Below are positions 23,535-34,645 of a stretch of 64,000 nucleotides of DNA, in pieces (positions within the stretch are counted from its first letter, which is position 1; every line of letters begins with the position of its first letter). Position numbers and translations under genes: made by a program. Under the pieces are notes generated by a model that did not search any database, was not told the DNA's origin, and saw only the letters and a list, made by a program, of their open reading frames with translations. This stretch comes from Cladobotryum mycophilum (Eukaryota; Ascomycota; Sordariomycetes; Hypocreales; Hypocreaceae). The stretch covers positions 992,001-1,056,000 of the forward strand of contig JAVFKD010000016.1 of the NCBI GenBank assembly GCA_036429605.1, in the 5' to 3' direction.

Positions 23535-24489
23535 AATCCATGCAACTATTTGAAGGATCAATGAGAGTTGACAGACAGACCAGTCTATTGAGCTGTGTAT
23601 ATTCCAGGGGTTTATCTGTTTGAGTATCGGAGTTTGAATGAATCGCTTTTGTCAGGAAGCGGTGACCTGAGAGGCCAAAAAAGCTGATAGAGTTGTTGGG
23701 CGGGATCTTGTGTTTTTTTTGTTTTTTTTTGTTTGACGAGCGACCTCGTGATGACCTATACCCCTTTTGTATTGTTTGATAGATGATACGACAATTGCTA
23801 ATAAATGACTGACATGATGCTCAAAATCATTCCCGATTGTGTGAGCAAGGATTGCCATCGTCATCTTGAAACCCACTCACTGACTTGCTCGCTCACTGTG
23901 ATGTTACAAGCTGGGATGGGCATTGGAGGAGGAATGGTGGCACAAATACTGGGTAGCTTGCGTGCATCATCGCCTCTCGTCCCAGCTATGCGGACCAAAG
24001 CCTCCCTCAAGCTTGTTGGTCGTTGACATAGCAAAATGCGGGGAACCAAGGTTCTGGCTGTTCTCGACCGCGTAAGATCAAGATGAAACCGGAGGGAGAG
24101 GAAAGTTTGTGGTGGTTGAAGAGGGTTAGTGACTGAACAGGGGTGTCTGGCGATGCGTGCTGATTGGTCCATCGATGGGGAGATCAGGTATAATGACGTA
24201 TATATTTATCGGCAGATCTTGATGCGATGAAGCAATTGATGACATTCATGACATAAACATGGTGAAAGCGATGAAAAATAGTTTGATCAAAATCAGGAAA
24301 TCTCAGCTCACGTAGACGCTCTAATCTCTAATCCTTTACTTTATCTTTTACTTTATCTTTTGCTTAATCTGCCATGTGAAGTTGTCTGTTCTGCATCTTT
24401 CTTCCACAATCTCCACATTTTTCATTACCTAGTGAATACGAATACCGGTGATAATCTATAACAAAGGGGACCCCCGTTATTCAGTCAAG
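23535..24489. other. Intergenic region upstream of the DUF2417 gene
   Basis: It contains the 3' end of the small basic protein gene and the promoter of the next gene. A T-rich tract lies near 23710-23732, and a short imperfect tandem repeat of a CTTTACTTTATC-like unit lies near 24336-24362. No gene is supported. Confidence 0.5.
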
Positions 24490-26130
24490 ATGCCGCTGTT
24501 CTCAAAGGCAAAACCGGACTACGAAAACGGGCACGACGCCCCAAATGGTTCTCACGATGACGGCCAACCGCCCCCAGATGAGCACACTCGCCTGCTTCCC
24601 AACAGGGTCGACTCTACCAGAGAGTTCCTGAACCCGGACGACCCTGCTGTATCGCCATACAATCTATGGAGCATACGGATCCTCAGATATCTGACAATAC
24701 TCTTTGCTCTGCTGACCTTTGTATGGTGGGTTATCCTGCTGGTGTCGGCCTTTGTGACGCCACCAGGTTTTCACACCAGGGGAAGCGGGTTCCTTGCCTT
24801 TAGCTTTGCGAGCTTGACCATGGCGAATATGGTTTGCAATCTCATCTTCTTTGGTGTACCTTCTAAAGCATTGAGAGTTTTGACCATCATCATGGCTGTG
24901 AGTCCTCTACTTACCCAACTCATCTTGACTCTGCACCGTCTAACTTTAATAAAAAAACAGGTCCTGCTTGCATTGGATATGATACTTGCCCTGTCTGTTT
25001 CAAGGGTCCGTTACGAAGAAGGTTGGGTTGGGGCCGTCAGTGTCGTCTGGGTTGTGCTCATGACCCTATGGACCTTGATTACAGACAGGACAGTCCAATG
25101 GGGAAAGGCTGAAGAGGAGGAACGACTAACTGGACGAGCCGAGACGAGACGGACACTTACAGAATGGACTGCGGTGATGGTGTCATCGGTTGGATACACA
25201 ATCATGACAATAGCCGCTCTCCTCATAACATTGACCCTTATTCTTCGGGCCTTGGATGCCTCAGTTAAGCCGCCAGGGAAACTGTACTGGGTCGACGGCG
25301 ATAAATACCGACTTCATGTTCACTGCAGTGGGAATAAGACTGATGATCGTGGGAGGACGGTGACGACGGTGTTATTTGAAGGAGGCGAGAGTCCGGTGGA
25401 AGGAGGTTTATGGAAGTTTGCGGACAATGCAGTTAAGAATGGTTCAATTTCCCGCTACTGCTTTGCGGACCGCCCAGGAATAGCATGGTCTGATACTTCG
25501 CCATCGCCGGCATCCGCTGGTGTTGTCGTGGACGCCCTGAGTGAGGCTCTCGCCAAGGCTGGCGAGGCGGGGCCATGGGTGCTGACTAGCGCTGGCATCG
25601 GCTCCCTGTACTCACGAGTCTTTTCAGCCCGTCATGGCCACGATGTCCGGGGCTTGCTATTGATTGACCCTCTGCACGAGGACCTACTGGGACCTGTTGC
25701 TGCGCCTGGCCGGGGCTTCGTGCTATGGGTGCGAGGTGTCCTCTCCCCGCTGGGCCTGGATCGACTGCCAGGCGCCATCTTCAAGGGCAGAACGAGCCGG
25801 GATCGGATCTACGGGGTCTGCGTGCAGCAGACTGGCAAATTCATCTTTGCCAAGCTCCAAGAAAGCCTGGTGCTCAACTCATTCACTAAGCGAGATGTCG
25901 AGAGCGCTCGACAGATTCAGGAGCAAGACACGCCGCTGGTGGTCGTTAGTTCCGGGAAAGAGGTCAAGGGGAGCGACAAATGGTCCAAGAAGCAGCGGGA
26001 CCTGACTAAGTTGACTGATAAACTTCGCCACTGGGATATTGTTGACAAGGCACCTCACGAGGTGTGGCGTACGCTGGAGGGACGAGAACAGATTGAAAAG
26101 AGGCTCAAGCAGTTGGTTGATGATGCATAG
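24490..26130 (+). CDS. DUF2417-type multi-pass membrane protein with an alpha/beta-hydrolase-like domain
   Basis: Exons 24490-24897 and 24961-26130 encode 525 residues. The 63-base intron keeps the frame and would otherwise read as 21 extra residues; it has a GTGAGT donor, a CTAAC branch site and an AAACAG acceptor. The N-terminal 60 residues are hydrophilic. At least five hydrophobic segments follow between about 70 and 260. The C-terminal half (about 270-515) resembles an alpha/beta hydrolase: CFADRPGIAWSD, WVLTSAGIGSLYSRVF and LLLIDPLHEDLL align with the usual strand and elbow regions. The nucleophile elbow reads S-A-G-I-G, with Gly where the catalytic Ser of G-x-S-x-G normally sits, so the enzyme is probably inactive. 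This arrangement matches the fungal family annotated as mitochondrial integral membrane protein (DUF2417). The start is the ATG at 24490; the frame upstream has no ATG. Confidence 0.9.
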   Translation: MPLFSKAKPDYENGHDAPNGSHDDGQPPPDEHTRLLPNRVDSTREFLNPDDPAVSPYNLWSIRILRYLTILFALLTFVWWVILLVSAFVTPPGFHTRGSGFLAFSFASLTMANMVCNLIFFGVPSKALRVLTIIMAVSPLLTQLILTLHRLTLIKKQVLLALDMILALSVSRVRYEEGWVGAVSVVWVVLMTLWTLITDRTVQWGKAEEEERLTGRAETRRTLTEWTAVMVSSVGYTIMTIAALLITLTLILRALDASVKPPGKLYWVDGDKYRLHVHCSGNKTDDRGRTVTTVLFEGGESPVEGGLWKFADNAVKNGSISRYCFADRPGIAWSDTSPSPASAGVVVDALSEALAKAGEAGPWVLTSAGIGSLYSRVFSARHGHDVRGLLLIDPLHEDLLGPVAAPGRGFVLWVRGVLSPLGLDRLPGAIFKGRTSRDRIYGVCVQQTGKFIFAKLQESLVLNSFTKRDVESARQIQEQDTPLVVVSSGKEVKGSDKWSKKQRDLTKLTDKLRHWDIVDKAPHEVWRTLEGREQIEKRLKQLVDDA

Positions 26131-27612
26131 GAGAGAGAGAGAGAGGCAAGGAGAGACAGGGGGCTTGGTGTGCCAAAGCATGGATAACGCTACATCGCGT
26201 CACGAGTTTGATGTCATAGTGCCACAACTTCAGTTGTGTAGACGCACGAAATATGCCAAGTTATTAAAAAAACCAGCCATGATTACAAGTAATATGTTGT
26301 AAGTCGTACCAAATGAATATCACCAAAAAATAAAACAAACGGTGTACCTTGATATGTTTACCTACCGCCGCCTGGCCAACCAAACCATAAACATGAACAA
26401 AATAAAGATATTCGGAAGCCGGAAGAAACCTAATAACAAGAGGTGAGAACTTTGTCTGTAATATGACTTTCTTACTAAGGACCTTTTAATAGAAATGTTT
26501 GCGTGGGTAATCCATATTACAATATCTTAATTTTTCTGGGGGGATCAGCCCTGCATAACACCTTTGGTCCTGATCGGCATTGCTTGAAACACGGTAAAAA
26601 GACGAAATGCCAAGAATGTGATAAAATATGATTGATGAAGGTGAGCAACACGTGATAGATTGCTTCGCTCTGGAGGGATGTCGGGAGATTGATGGCTGGC
26701 TCAGGCCTTGATGTGACGAGACATCCGTAGGACTTGTTCGTGGGAATCCTTGATTGTTCTAATTACATATACGGAGTACGAGGTACGGTAGGCTGCAGTG
26801 AACATTTGAGGGGATCTCTGGCAACTCCCGTCTTTGTTGCCCCTGGCAGAAATGAAGGACCTTGAAAGACTCTTACGTAGCTCGACTTGAGCAGGTGATG
26901 CTAGCCATCAAGTTGGACACGGAAGCACAAGTAAAAAAAAGTAATATTAAAAAGCTGCTGAATTTGAAGCTCATCTTCTTTGGTCCCCTGTTGTGGCAAA
27001 AAAACTTGATGAGCTAAAATTAACTGTCGATCATCACGACATGGGCTGGCCAGTCAGGATACCTAGGTGAGGTACCCATAGGCTATCAGATGTGGAGGTA
27101 TTTATTTTCTTCGGAACCTTCCATCATTGTGGTGATCAGTGAGCGGTGATATCTGACGGGGTTAATAAATACTAATACAAGTACTAATAATTACAAGTAA
27201 ATGACTGCTTGCGGCCGTGTTGGAAAGTGAAACACAGCTTCTAATCTCGGATTTGATATTATAAAAGCCTCGTATAATAGGTACCTAGTACTCCATAAGT
27301 AAAGTGGCCTGTATCGAAATACCTCCTCCCGTCTCTCCAAGGGCATGGATAGACCCCTCCCCTCCATCTTTCAAGTGCCATCGATGCAACGCCTCGTGGA
27401 AAGAGAGAAAAAGAGCCCATAGCCTAGAAGAAAGATTATCAAGCCTAGTAATCAAATTTGCCTTACCCAAGCAACCAAGTCATCCATGGGGGGATTGAAG
27501 CAGCAAATAGCGGGACAGTAGTAGTTCAGGTAAGGTAATTGTAGCGGGTTACGCTCATCAGCGACAAGGCGTCCTGGAAATTAGCAAGTAAAATAGCCGC
27601 GCCCCTCGAAAG

Positions 27613-27644
27613 GAAAGAAAGAAAGAAAGAAAGAAAGAAAAAAA
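27613..27644. repeat. (GAAA)n microsatellite
   Basis: About seven GAAA units followed by an A run, in the putative promoter of the LIM-RhoGAP gene. Confidence 0.85.
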
Positions 27645-28113
27645 GACCACGGGCGACTCCACGCGCTGTCAGCAGCAGCTCACGCCCACCACCCTTCGAC
27701 TTTCACCCCCAAAAATAACGTTACCTCCACTACCGACTTGGGAGTGGGTGCTGTCCCCGGTGTCCGTGAGCGTTGAGAGACTTGCCCAGCAGAGCCAGAG
27801 CCAGAGCCAGCAGTCTAATACCGCCCATACGGTCTACCTCCACTATTACTTGCTGCTGCCACGGCTACCACTACCACTACCACAACCACCACCACAACCA
27901 CTACTACACAAATCATCACTGTAACTTTCCCTGCCCACATCAAGTTGGACGACGCTCGATCCCTTCTCGCCCCGTCCCGTGTCCGTGCCATCATTCCTCT
28001 TCTTCGTTGAGTTGTTTTTTTATTAGAACGTACATGTTACAGACCCGCGTGCTATGCGGTTCTAGCCTCGCAGTGCACCACCACCAGCATCACTTCCACG
28101 ACCCTCGACGAAG

Positions 28114-28147
28114 CTCCTCCTCCTCCTCCTCCTCCTCCTCCTCCTCC
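28114..28147. repeat. (CTC)n microsatellite
   Basis: About eleven CTC/CCT units in the leader of the LIM-RhoGAP gene. Pyrimidine-rich tracts are common in fungal promoters. Confidence 0.85.
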
Positions 28148-28492
28148 CGCTACCCAACCTTCAGCCCCAAGTCAGCTGCCCTGCTGCCGCCGTTGGGCAG
28201 TCACGCGAACATCAATCCATCTTCGTTCTAGGCTACACACCGTTCGAGCCATCCTGCTGCGCATCATACCACCCCAGACCTTCGGTGTCGCTTCCAATTG
28301 GTATCTATACTCGCTACGAGAACCATTCCAGCTGATGCCGACCGCTGCTCGAGCCCCTCGCCCACGACTGCTAGATACCTGGCGTTGAGACGGGCCCGTC
28401 ACCTTCGATTTACTATTTTGGCCAGTAGTAAAAGGAACGCAAAGGAAAAGAAGAAGAAACAGTAGAATCAATACGCTGGATCGTTTGTAGCC

Positions 28493-31400
28493 ATGGCTTC
28501 AGACCACGGAAATGGACCCCCTGCAGAGGTCACTCATGGGGACTACCCCGGCGAATATCCTGGCGCCGATTCGGGGTATGGGGATAAGAATTGGCAAAAC
28601 GGCGGCTCAAAGACACCGGACAGCTTGTATCGACTCAAACCGACTTCCTCGGTCCCTACCAACCCCTTACCGCCTCCAGCTGGATGGACTGAGGAACCCC
28701 GCCAAGGAAATGAAAGGAATCGATCGCGACAGAGAAACGGACGCTCAGCCAGTGGACAGACGAGAACCTGCAAGAAGTGCGGTCTGCAATTGACGGGCCA
28801 ATTTGTACGGGCTCTGGATGGAACGTTTCATCTCGATTGCTTCAAGTGCCGGGTATCAACCACCCCCCTTTTTTCTTCCTACCCTTCTCCTACCGTGGGC
28901 ATCGACTCTAATATTGTCTCGATAGGATTGTGGTGAAATAGTCGCCTCCAAGTTTTTCCCCGCTGAGGGTGAAAATGGGGAAGGACAGTATCCGCTTTGC
29001 GAAACCGATTACTTTCGACGGCTCGGCCTCCTCTGTCACCAATGTGGCGGGGCACTTCGCGGGTCGTACATAACCGCTCTGGAACGCAAGTATCATGTTG
29101 ACCACTTTACATGCTCACTTTGCACCACAGTCTTTGGTGCGCAGGATAGCTATTACGAGCATGATGGCAACGTCTACTGCCATTACCATTATTCGACACA
29201 GTTCGCGCAGCGTTGCAATGGCTGCCAGACAGCTATCCTCAAACAATTTGTGGAGATCTTTCGTAATGGTCAAGACCAGCACTGGCATCCAGAGTGTTAC
29301 ATGATACACAAGTTCTGGAATGTGCGCTTAGCACAGCCAATTGAGAACCCTGAGAACTCTGACGATCCTTCGGAGACAGCCGTCGATGTAGTGGACAAGG
29401 ATTTTATCCGTCAAAAAGAAGAGCAGATGGAAGACAAGGTCTATCGGATATGGAGTGTTCTCTCCACGTTCGAGGAGTCGTCTGCCGCATGTATCTCTGA
29501 CATGCTTCTCCACGTGAGCAATGCTGCATATGTTGACGGCGTGCTTGTCGCTAAGCGCTTCATCTGGCACGTCGAAATCTTATTTCAATCCGCGGACAAA
29601 CTTGATCAAGCCGTCGTCGGCCATAATGGGAAAGGTGAGTCAAATCTCGAGTGTTGAAGTTTAAATCGTAGTGTGGATTACTTATAGTTTTCTCTTGTAG
29701 GCATGTCATACGGGCGCGAAGCTAAACTTCTGTGCAAGAAGATTGTGGCGTTCTTCTCGCTGCTATCCAAAACCCAAGAGGGCGGCACTCGTGCACTCGG
29801 AGTTACTCAGGAACTTCTGTCCCTCGTTACTGGTCTGGCTCATTATCTTAAACTGCTGATCCGTATCTGCCTTCAGGGAGCACTTCGTCTGGAGCGAGAA
29901 TCTAACTCGAGCGACGGCCTTCATCAGTTCCTGGACGATTTGAACGACTTTGAAACTTCCAACAATGAGGAAGGCCTTTTGCAGGTCACCATGGGCGGTA
30001 TGCGGCTTTCTGCCAAGGACTCGGACCACTGTGCCCTTTGCGGCCGATCAGTCGAGGACGAATGTGCCAAATCCGGCGACATGAGATTGCATCTCGCCTG
30101 TGTCAACTGCTCGAGATGCGGACGAGAAATGGGCCGCACTTTGGACATGGCTCGCTACGACGCTGCAGAACGCAAGGTTGCCTGCACGACCTGTCTTGGA
30201 GGCAACACGGATGGCTTCTCCACTTTTGACCACATATCGAAACTCCAGCAATACGTCTTCCTACTCAAGGTCGCCCTGGCGAGACTGCTGGACATCCTAC
30301 GGAACGGCGGCGCGATATCCTCGTCTGGGGAGGATAGTAACGGGTACGCTGCTTCCGAAAGAAATTTGCTCGATCCACCTCGACTAACTTTAGAAACCCG
30401 TTCAAGATCTTACGCTGGCGGTAGTGATAGGGACCACCACCGTGAATCAACTTATGAAAACACTCTCAACGAAGTTCGGAGGTTACGAAGCACACGCCTT
30501 GATCGTCATTTGTCGTCTAGTGTCAGGCAAGCTCGAACATCTCGTGTTCTAGACGCGGACATCGGTGCGCCTCGTCCCGCCTCCTCAGGGGGCGAGGATA
30601 CGAGCCGTGGACCACAAGGGTCGACTGATCAGATGTTTGGGCAAAACGATGCCATCACCCTGGATGACATCTCCCGTATTGTAGCAGTGGAACAATCTCG
30701 CGAACAACAGCACCAGCGAGACAGAGCGCCACATCACGATCCCTTCCGATCCCCCATTGCTGAACGTAGTTTTAGCACCGGTCATATTAGAGCGCAGTCT
30801 GCTGGCAGGGATCAGGATCTGCGATCTGGTGATGCAATGTCGACTCGTATGGGCAGGAAGTTCTTCCCTGAGCTTTCCGGCCTTGAGTATTTCAACGTCC
30901 GCCATCTTGCTGTCTTGATTATGCATCCCATGGTTGAGCAGGAATTTACTCTGGAAGAACTGCTGGGCTTCATCGAGTCAAAGAAGCAGACGTTCTGGAA
31001 GAATCTTGGCAAGGCCTTCAAAAATGACAAAGGCAAGGGTGTTAAGAAGAAGGGTGTCTTTGGGGTACCCTTGGAAGTCATCATTGAACGTGATGGCGCC
31101 GACTCGACTGATGGTGTGGGCCCTGGCACTCTGCGCATCCCAGCAGTTGTCGACGACATTATTGCATCCATGCGCAAGATGGATCTCTCCGTTGAAGGTG
31201 TCTTCCGAAAGAACGGCAATATCAAGAAGCAGCAAGCCATGGTCGATCAAATCAACGCCGAAGGATGTGACACTGTTAACTTTATGGAGCAACCGGTTGT
31301 GCAGCTTGCCGCGGTTCTGAAGCGATACCTCCGAGATCTTCCTGATCCTTTGATGACGCACAAGCTGTACGGGCTCTGGCTTAGCTGCGCCAAGATTCAA

Positions 31401-32177
31401 GATCCCGCCAAGAGATTACAGTGCCTCCATATGACCTGCTGTCTCCTTCCCAAGAGCCATCGAGACTGCTTAGAAATTCTTCTAACATTCCTCAAGTGGG
31501 CTGGTTCCTTTCACCAGCTTGATGAGGAGGTTGGGTCGAAGATGGATATCCGAAACCTGGCCACGGTCATTGCGCCTAATATTTTGACAAATACCGCCAA
31601 GGCACCTGCTCTGGATAGTGAAGCTATCTATGTGATTGATGCCGTGGAAATGCTTATTAATAACATTGAAGAGATGTGCCAGGTAAGTAGCGGCGTGTTC
31701 CTGCAAGCGATGGCATGTATGCTGACCACCTATTAGGTTCCTGAGGATATTCTCAATCTTCTCAATGACCCCTATCTATTCAACAGCAACGGCGATATCT
31801 CAACCAAGGAGATCCTCAAGCGCTATCAGGATCGAGGGGGGCAACCATCTACCCATGAGGTGACTGGAGTTTACAACCGTCAAGACAACCCCTCGCACTC
31901 GCCACCAAAGCGAGGTGAAACTGATCCTTCAGTTTGGCAAGGCGAGAGGTCGGTTCGGCCGATGCAAGACCCTCCCATTCCATATGCCAATTCTGGCCAG
32001 TCTACACCTCCACAGAGGTTTAGAGCCCCCGAGGATCAGCCTTCTCCATACACTGCCAGCCAATTCACTCACTCCGATAGCCATTTGGAGGGTTCTGACC
32101 CGAATCAGCGAGGAGAGTGGCGGAACTCGGGCTGGGGACGCCATCCTGGTGGACTAGGCGTTGGCGATAACTTTTGA
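28493..32177 (+). CDS. lrg1: LIM-domain Rho GTPase-activating protein, Lrg1 type
   Basis: Exons 28493-28852, 28926-29634, 29701-31682 and 31737-32177 encode 1163 residues. A disordered N-terminus is followed by LIM modules: the first begins at CKKCGLQLTG (about 94) and crosses the first intron, the second begins at CHQCGGALRG, and a third begins at CNGCQTAILK. A fourth, LIM-like zinc module begins at CALCGRSVEDEC, near residue 470. The RhoGAP domain lies at about 805-1010, with FGVPLEVIIERDG, the arginine finger in EGVFRKNG and LKRYLRDLPDPL. Three or more LIM modules plus a C-terminal RhoGAP is the architecture of yeast Lrg1 and Neurospora LRG-1. These act on Rho1 to control cell-wall synthesis and hyphal tip growth. 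The ATG sits in a CCATGG context. The third exon's start is set by the frame joining GKG to MSYGREAKLL. Confidence 0.93.
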
Positions 32178-32521
32178 TTTTGTCCAACGTTTTGTTTCAC
32201 AGTTCTATACCCATGGCCAAATCCTGGTGATATACATTCTTACTGTTCCCTTTTTACGGGAGACATGAGCCTAGTGCGGAGTCTCTATGATGCATTTTTC
32301 ACGGCGTTTTGTCAACTTATTTATGTTGGCCATCTTTTTGCAACAAAGCAGGCCAAGCCTTTTTCTCTAAGACAACGCTCGGCACTACGATCCTGGTGAT
32401 GGTTTTTCCCCCCTTCTTTCTCTTTCTTTCTCTTCACCTCTGTTGGTACACGCTTCTCTTCTCGCCGCTATTTTTTCTTCTTTCTTTTCCTTTCTACACT
32501 CTCCTGCATAAGGACACACGC

Positions 32522-32545
32522 GCACACACACACACACACACACAC
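32522..32545. repeat. (CA)n microsatellite
   Basis: About twelve CA units downstream of the LIM-RhoGAP gene. Confidence 0.85.
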
Positions 32546-32978
32546 GCCGCTCGATAGTTACTGCTGCTTTGTTTTCTTACGCAAAAAATGTGGTTGCAAA
32601 CAATAAGCGCTTTTTTCTCTGTGAGGCCAGAGGTTTCACGTGATCGTTACGACTACGATCCTAGGTCGGAAACTTCTTTTATATATACTTGAGTTGGATG
32701 GAGTTATTGATGGTTCCACCCACATGTGGAACAAAGACTAGTATGAAGGGGGACAGACAGACAGAGAGGATGAGAGAGGACGAGAGAAGAAGAAGATGAT
32801 GATGACAGTTGCGCATCCGAGTATGAGCTCCTTTTTTTTGTTCATTGCGCTCTAGGGTCAGGAGGAGTTGAGGAAGGGGATGAGGGAGAAGGGAGAAGGG
32901 AGTGTAAGCGCAATGTCGGAACTTTTTTGTGTCTCTGTGTGGAATGAAATAAGAAAATCAATTCTTCAAATGCCTGGC

Positions 32979-33009
32979 TTTTTCTTTCTTTCTTTTTCTT
33001 TCTTTTTCA
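32979..33009. repeat. (TTTC)n repeat
   Basis: Interrupted TTTC/TTTTTC units in non-coding sequence. Confidence 0.75.
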
Positions 33010-33071
33010 GTGGATTGATCGATCGAGTGAGTGATACTTGATAAGGACATATGAGATGAATCAGGGATTGT

Positions 33072-33108
33072 AAGGGGCAAGGGGGCAAGGGGGCAAGGGA
33101 GCAAGGGA
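33072..33108 (+). repeat. G-rich tandem repeat of a GGGGCAA-like unit
   Basis: Four to five consecutive G-runs of three to five bases are separated by CAA or A-GCAA. The spacing meets the usual definition of an intramolecular G-quadruplex motif. It lies between two converging genes, in the likely 3' flank of each. Confidence 0.75.
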
Positions 33109-33425
33109 TGGATGGGTAGGGTTAACGGGGATTGAGCGTGAGGACTAGGAGTCAATGAGAAACATCTAGTCTGGATTACATGTGCGAGAGTTAATTCAAT
33201 GCAGAAAGAAGCAGTACGGTCGAACTGTGTGACGATGAATGCGTCTACATTAACAAAAAGTCGTAAGCTGTATTAAGAAACTAAAAAATCTTACAAAAAA
33301 AGGAGATATACATGATTAATCATATTATATCGTACCATCCATCCACCTATCCTCCCATCATTAAACCCACCTCTCCCTTTTTGTCATTATAATCCAAAAA
33401 AAACTTTTGTAAAAAAAAGTCCTCG

Positions 33426-34645
33426 TTACGCCTTGATAGGACCAGCCTTTTCCTGCTCGAGGAACCAGCCTACACCCCTATCCACGCCCTCCTGCAGCGT
33501 CCAGAGGGGCTCATATCGCAAAACTCGCTTGGCCTTGCCGATGTTGTAGTATCGGGTCATGGTGGACATGACTATTCTCTGTCTGGTAAAGGTGGGGGGC
33601 TTGCGAATGATGCCGAAGAAGATTTCGCTCAGGGAGCCCATGGTGAGGCCCAGGCCGCGGGGAGGGTCCAGACGCCCTCAGTACCAGCCTTGTTCCCCGC
33701 GGCGCGCCAGACGGCGCGGGCAAAGTCCCAGAAGTAGACGGGCGCATCGTTTGTGATGAAGAAGACCTCGCCGTCTACGCGCTCGTGGTCGAGGGGCACG
33801 GTGGGGGCGGCGGCGGTGGCGAGGAGGAGGCGGGCGGCGAGGAGGTGGGAGTGGGCGACGTTGCCAACGTAGGTGAAGTCGAAGATGTTGTCGTTGTCGC
33901 CGACCTGGATGTTGGACTTGCCGGTGTGGTAGGCGCGGAGGAAGCCGGCGAGGGTCTGGACGTCGCCCTCGCCAAAGATGCCGGCGGGGCGGATGGAGGT
34001 TGTCAGGAGCTTGGAGGGTTCTTGGCGGTTGGCCTCGAGGACGAGTTCTTCGGCGGCGGCCTGGTAGAAGAAGGGTAGCCCCCACGTTAGCCGGATGTGT
34101 TTTTCTTGAGAGAGAGAGAGAGAGGGGGAGGGGGGAGAAGGTTTCATAGGGGTATACTACTATACCTTTGTTTCCGAGTAGTACTCATTCTGCTGGGCGC
34201 CCCTGATGGTTGGCCAGTTCTCGTCCGCGTTGAACAGGTTATTCTCGTTGTCGCTGATGACGCTAGCCGAGCTGGTATACACCAGGGCCTTTACGCCAGC
34301 GCTCTGGCAGGCCTCGATGACGGACTGCGTGCCGTCGACGTTGACCTTGCGGAACAGCTCGTTGGCGACCTTGAAGTCGCCGCTGATGGCGGGCGAGGCC
34401 GTGTGGATGACCACGTCGGGCCTGATCTTCTGGAAGAGCTCGGCCAGGCGCTGCTTGTCCGTGATGTCGCACTCGTGGTACTCGGCGGCCTTATTGACGT
34501 TCCTGACGCACCGCAGGTCGATGGAGGTGACGGAGGTGGTGTTCCATGAGGAGAGGGCCTGGTTGACGATGTGGTGGCCCAGGAAGCCGTTGCCGCCGAT
34601 GATGACGACCCTGCCGAGGTCGCCTCTTTTCTCCCCGCTAGCCAT
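33426..34645 (-). CDS. erg26: Sterol-4-alpha-carboxylate 3-dehydrogenase Erg26 (reading frame broken by one base)
   Basis: Exon 1 is 34645-34166 and exon 2 begins at 34060. The protein opens with the Rossmann motif VVIIGGNGFLGHHIV, followed by DVVIHTASPA, LVYTSSASV and the catalytic YYSETK (Y-x-x-x-K) at the exon junction. FDFTYVGNVAHSHLLAA follows, typical of the 3-beta-hydroxysteroid dehydrogenase family. Erg26 removes the C-4 carboxyl group of sterol intermediates in ergosterol synthesis, at the endoplasmic reticulum with Erg25 and Erg27. Within exon 2 the frame runs on through VWTLP and then stops at 33629. The conserved C-terminus (GSLSEIFFGIIRKPPTF ... YYNIGKAKRV, ending at 33426) lies in the next frame. 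One base is missing at the C run (G run on the + strand) near 33657-33664. With that base the product would be about 371 residues, the usual length. Everything else is intact, so a sequencing error is more likely than a pseudogene. Confidence 0.9.

Larger units (their letters stand above)
26131..28492. other. Intergenic region and leader of the LIM-RhoGAP gene
   Basis: 2.4 kb without a supported gene. The left part is A/T-rich with poly-A tracts. From about 27.6 kb it becomes low-complexity: a GAAA repeat, ACC/CCA-rich stretches and a CTC repeat. The right part is probably the promoter and long 5' untranslated region of the LIM-RhoGAP gene. The open frame at 27773-28231 is a product of this low-complexity sequence. 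Confidence 0.5.
32178..33425. other. Convergent intergenic region rich in simple repeats
   Basis: It holds two 3' untranslated regions. A CA dinucleotide repeat, TTTC repeats and a G-rich tandem repeat lie here. No coding frame is supported. Confidence 0.5.

Noticed and set aside
27773..28231. 152-codon frame upstream of the LIM-RhoGAP gene
   Set aside because: It is composed of Ser/His runs encoded by CTC and CCA repeats; it fits a low-complexity leader, not a protein.
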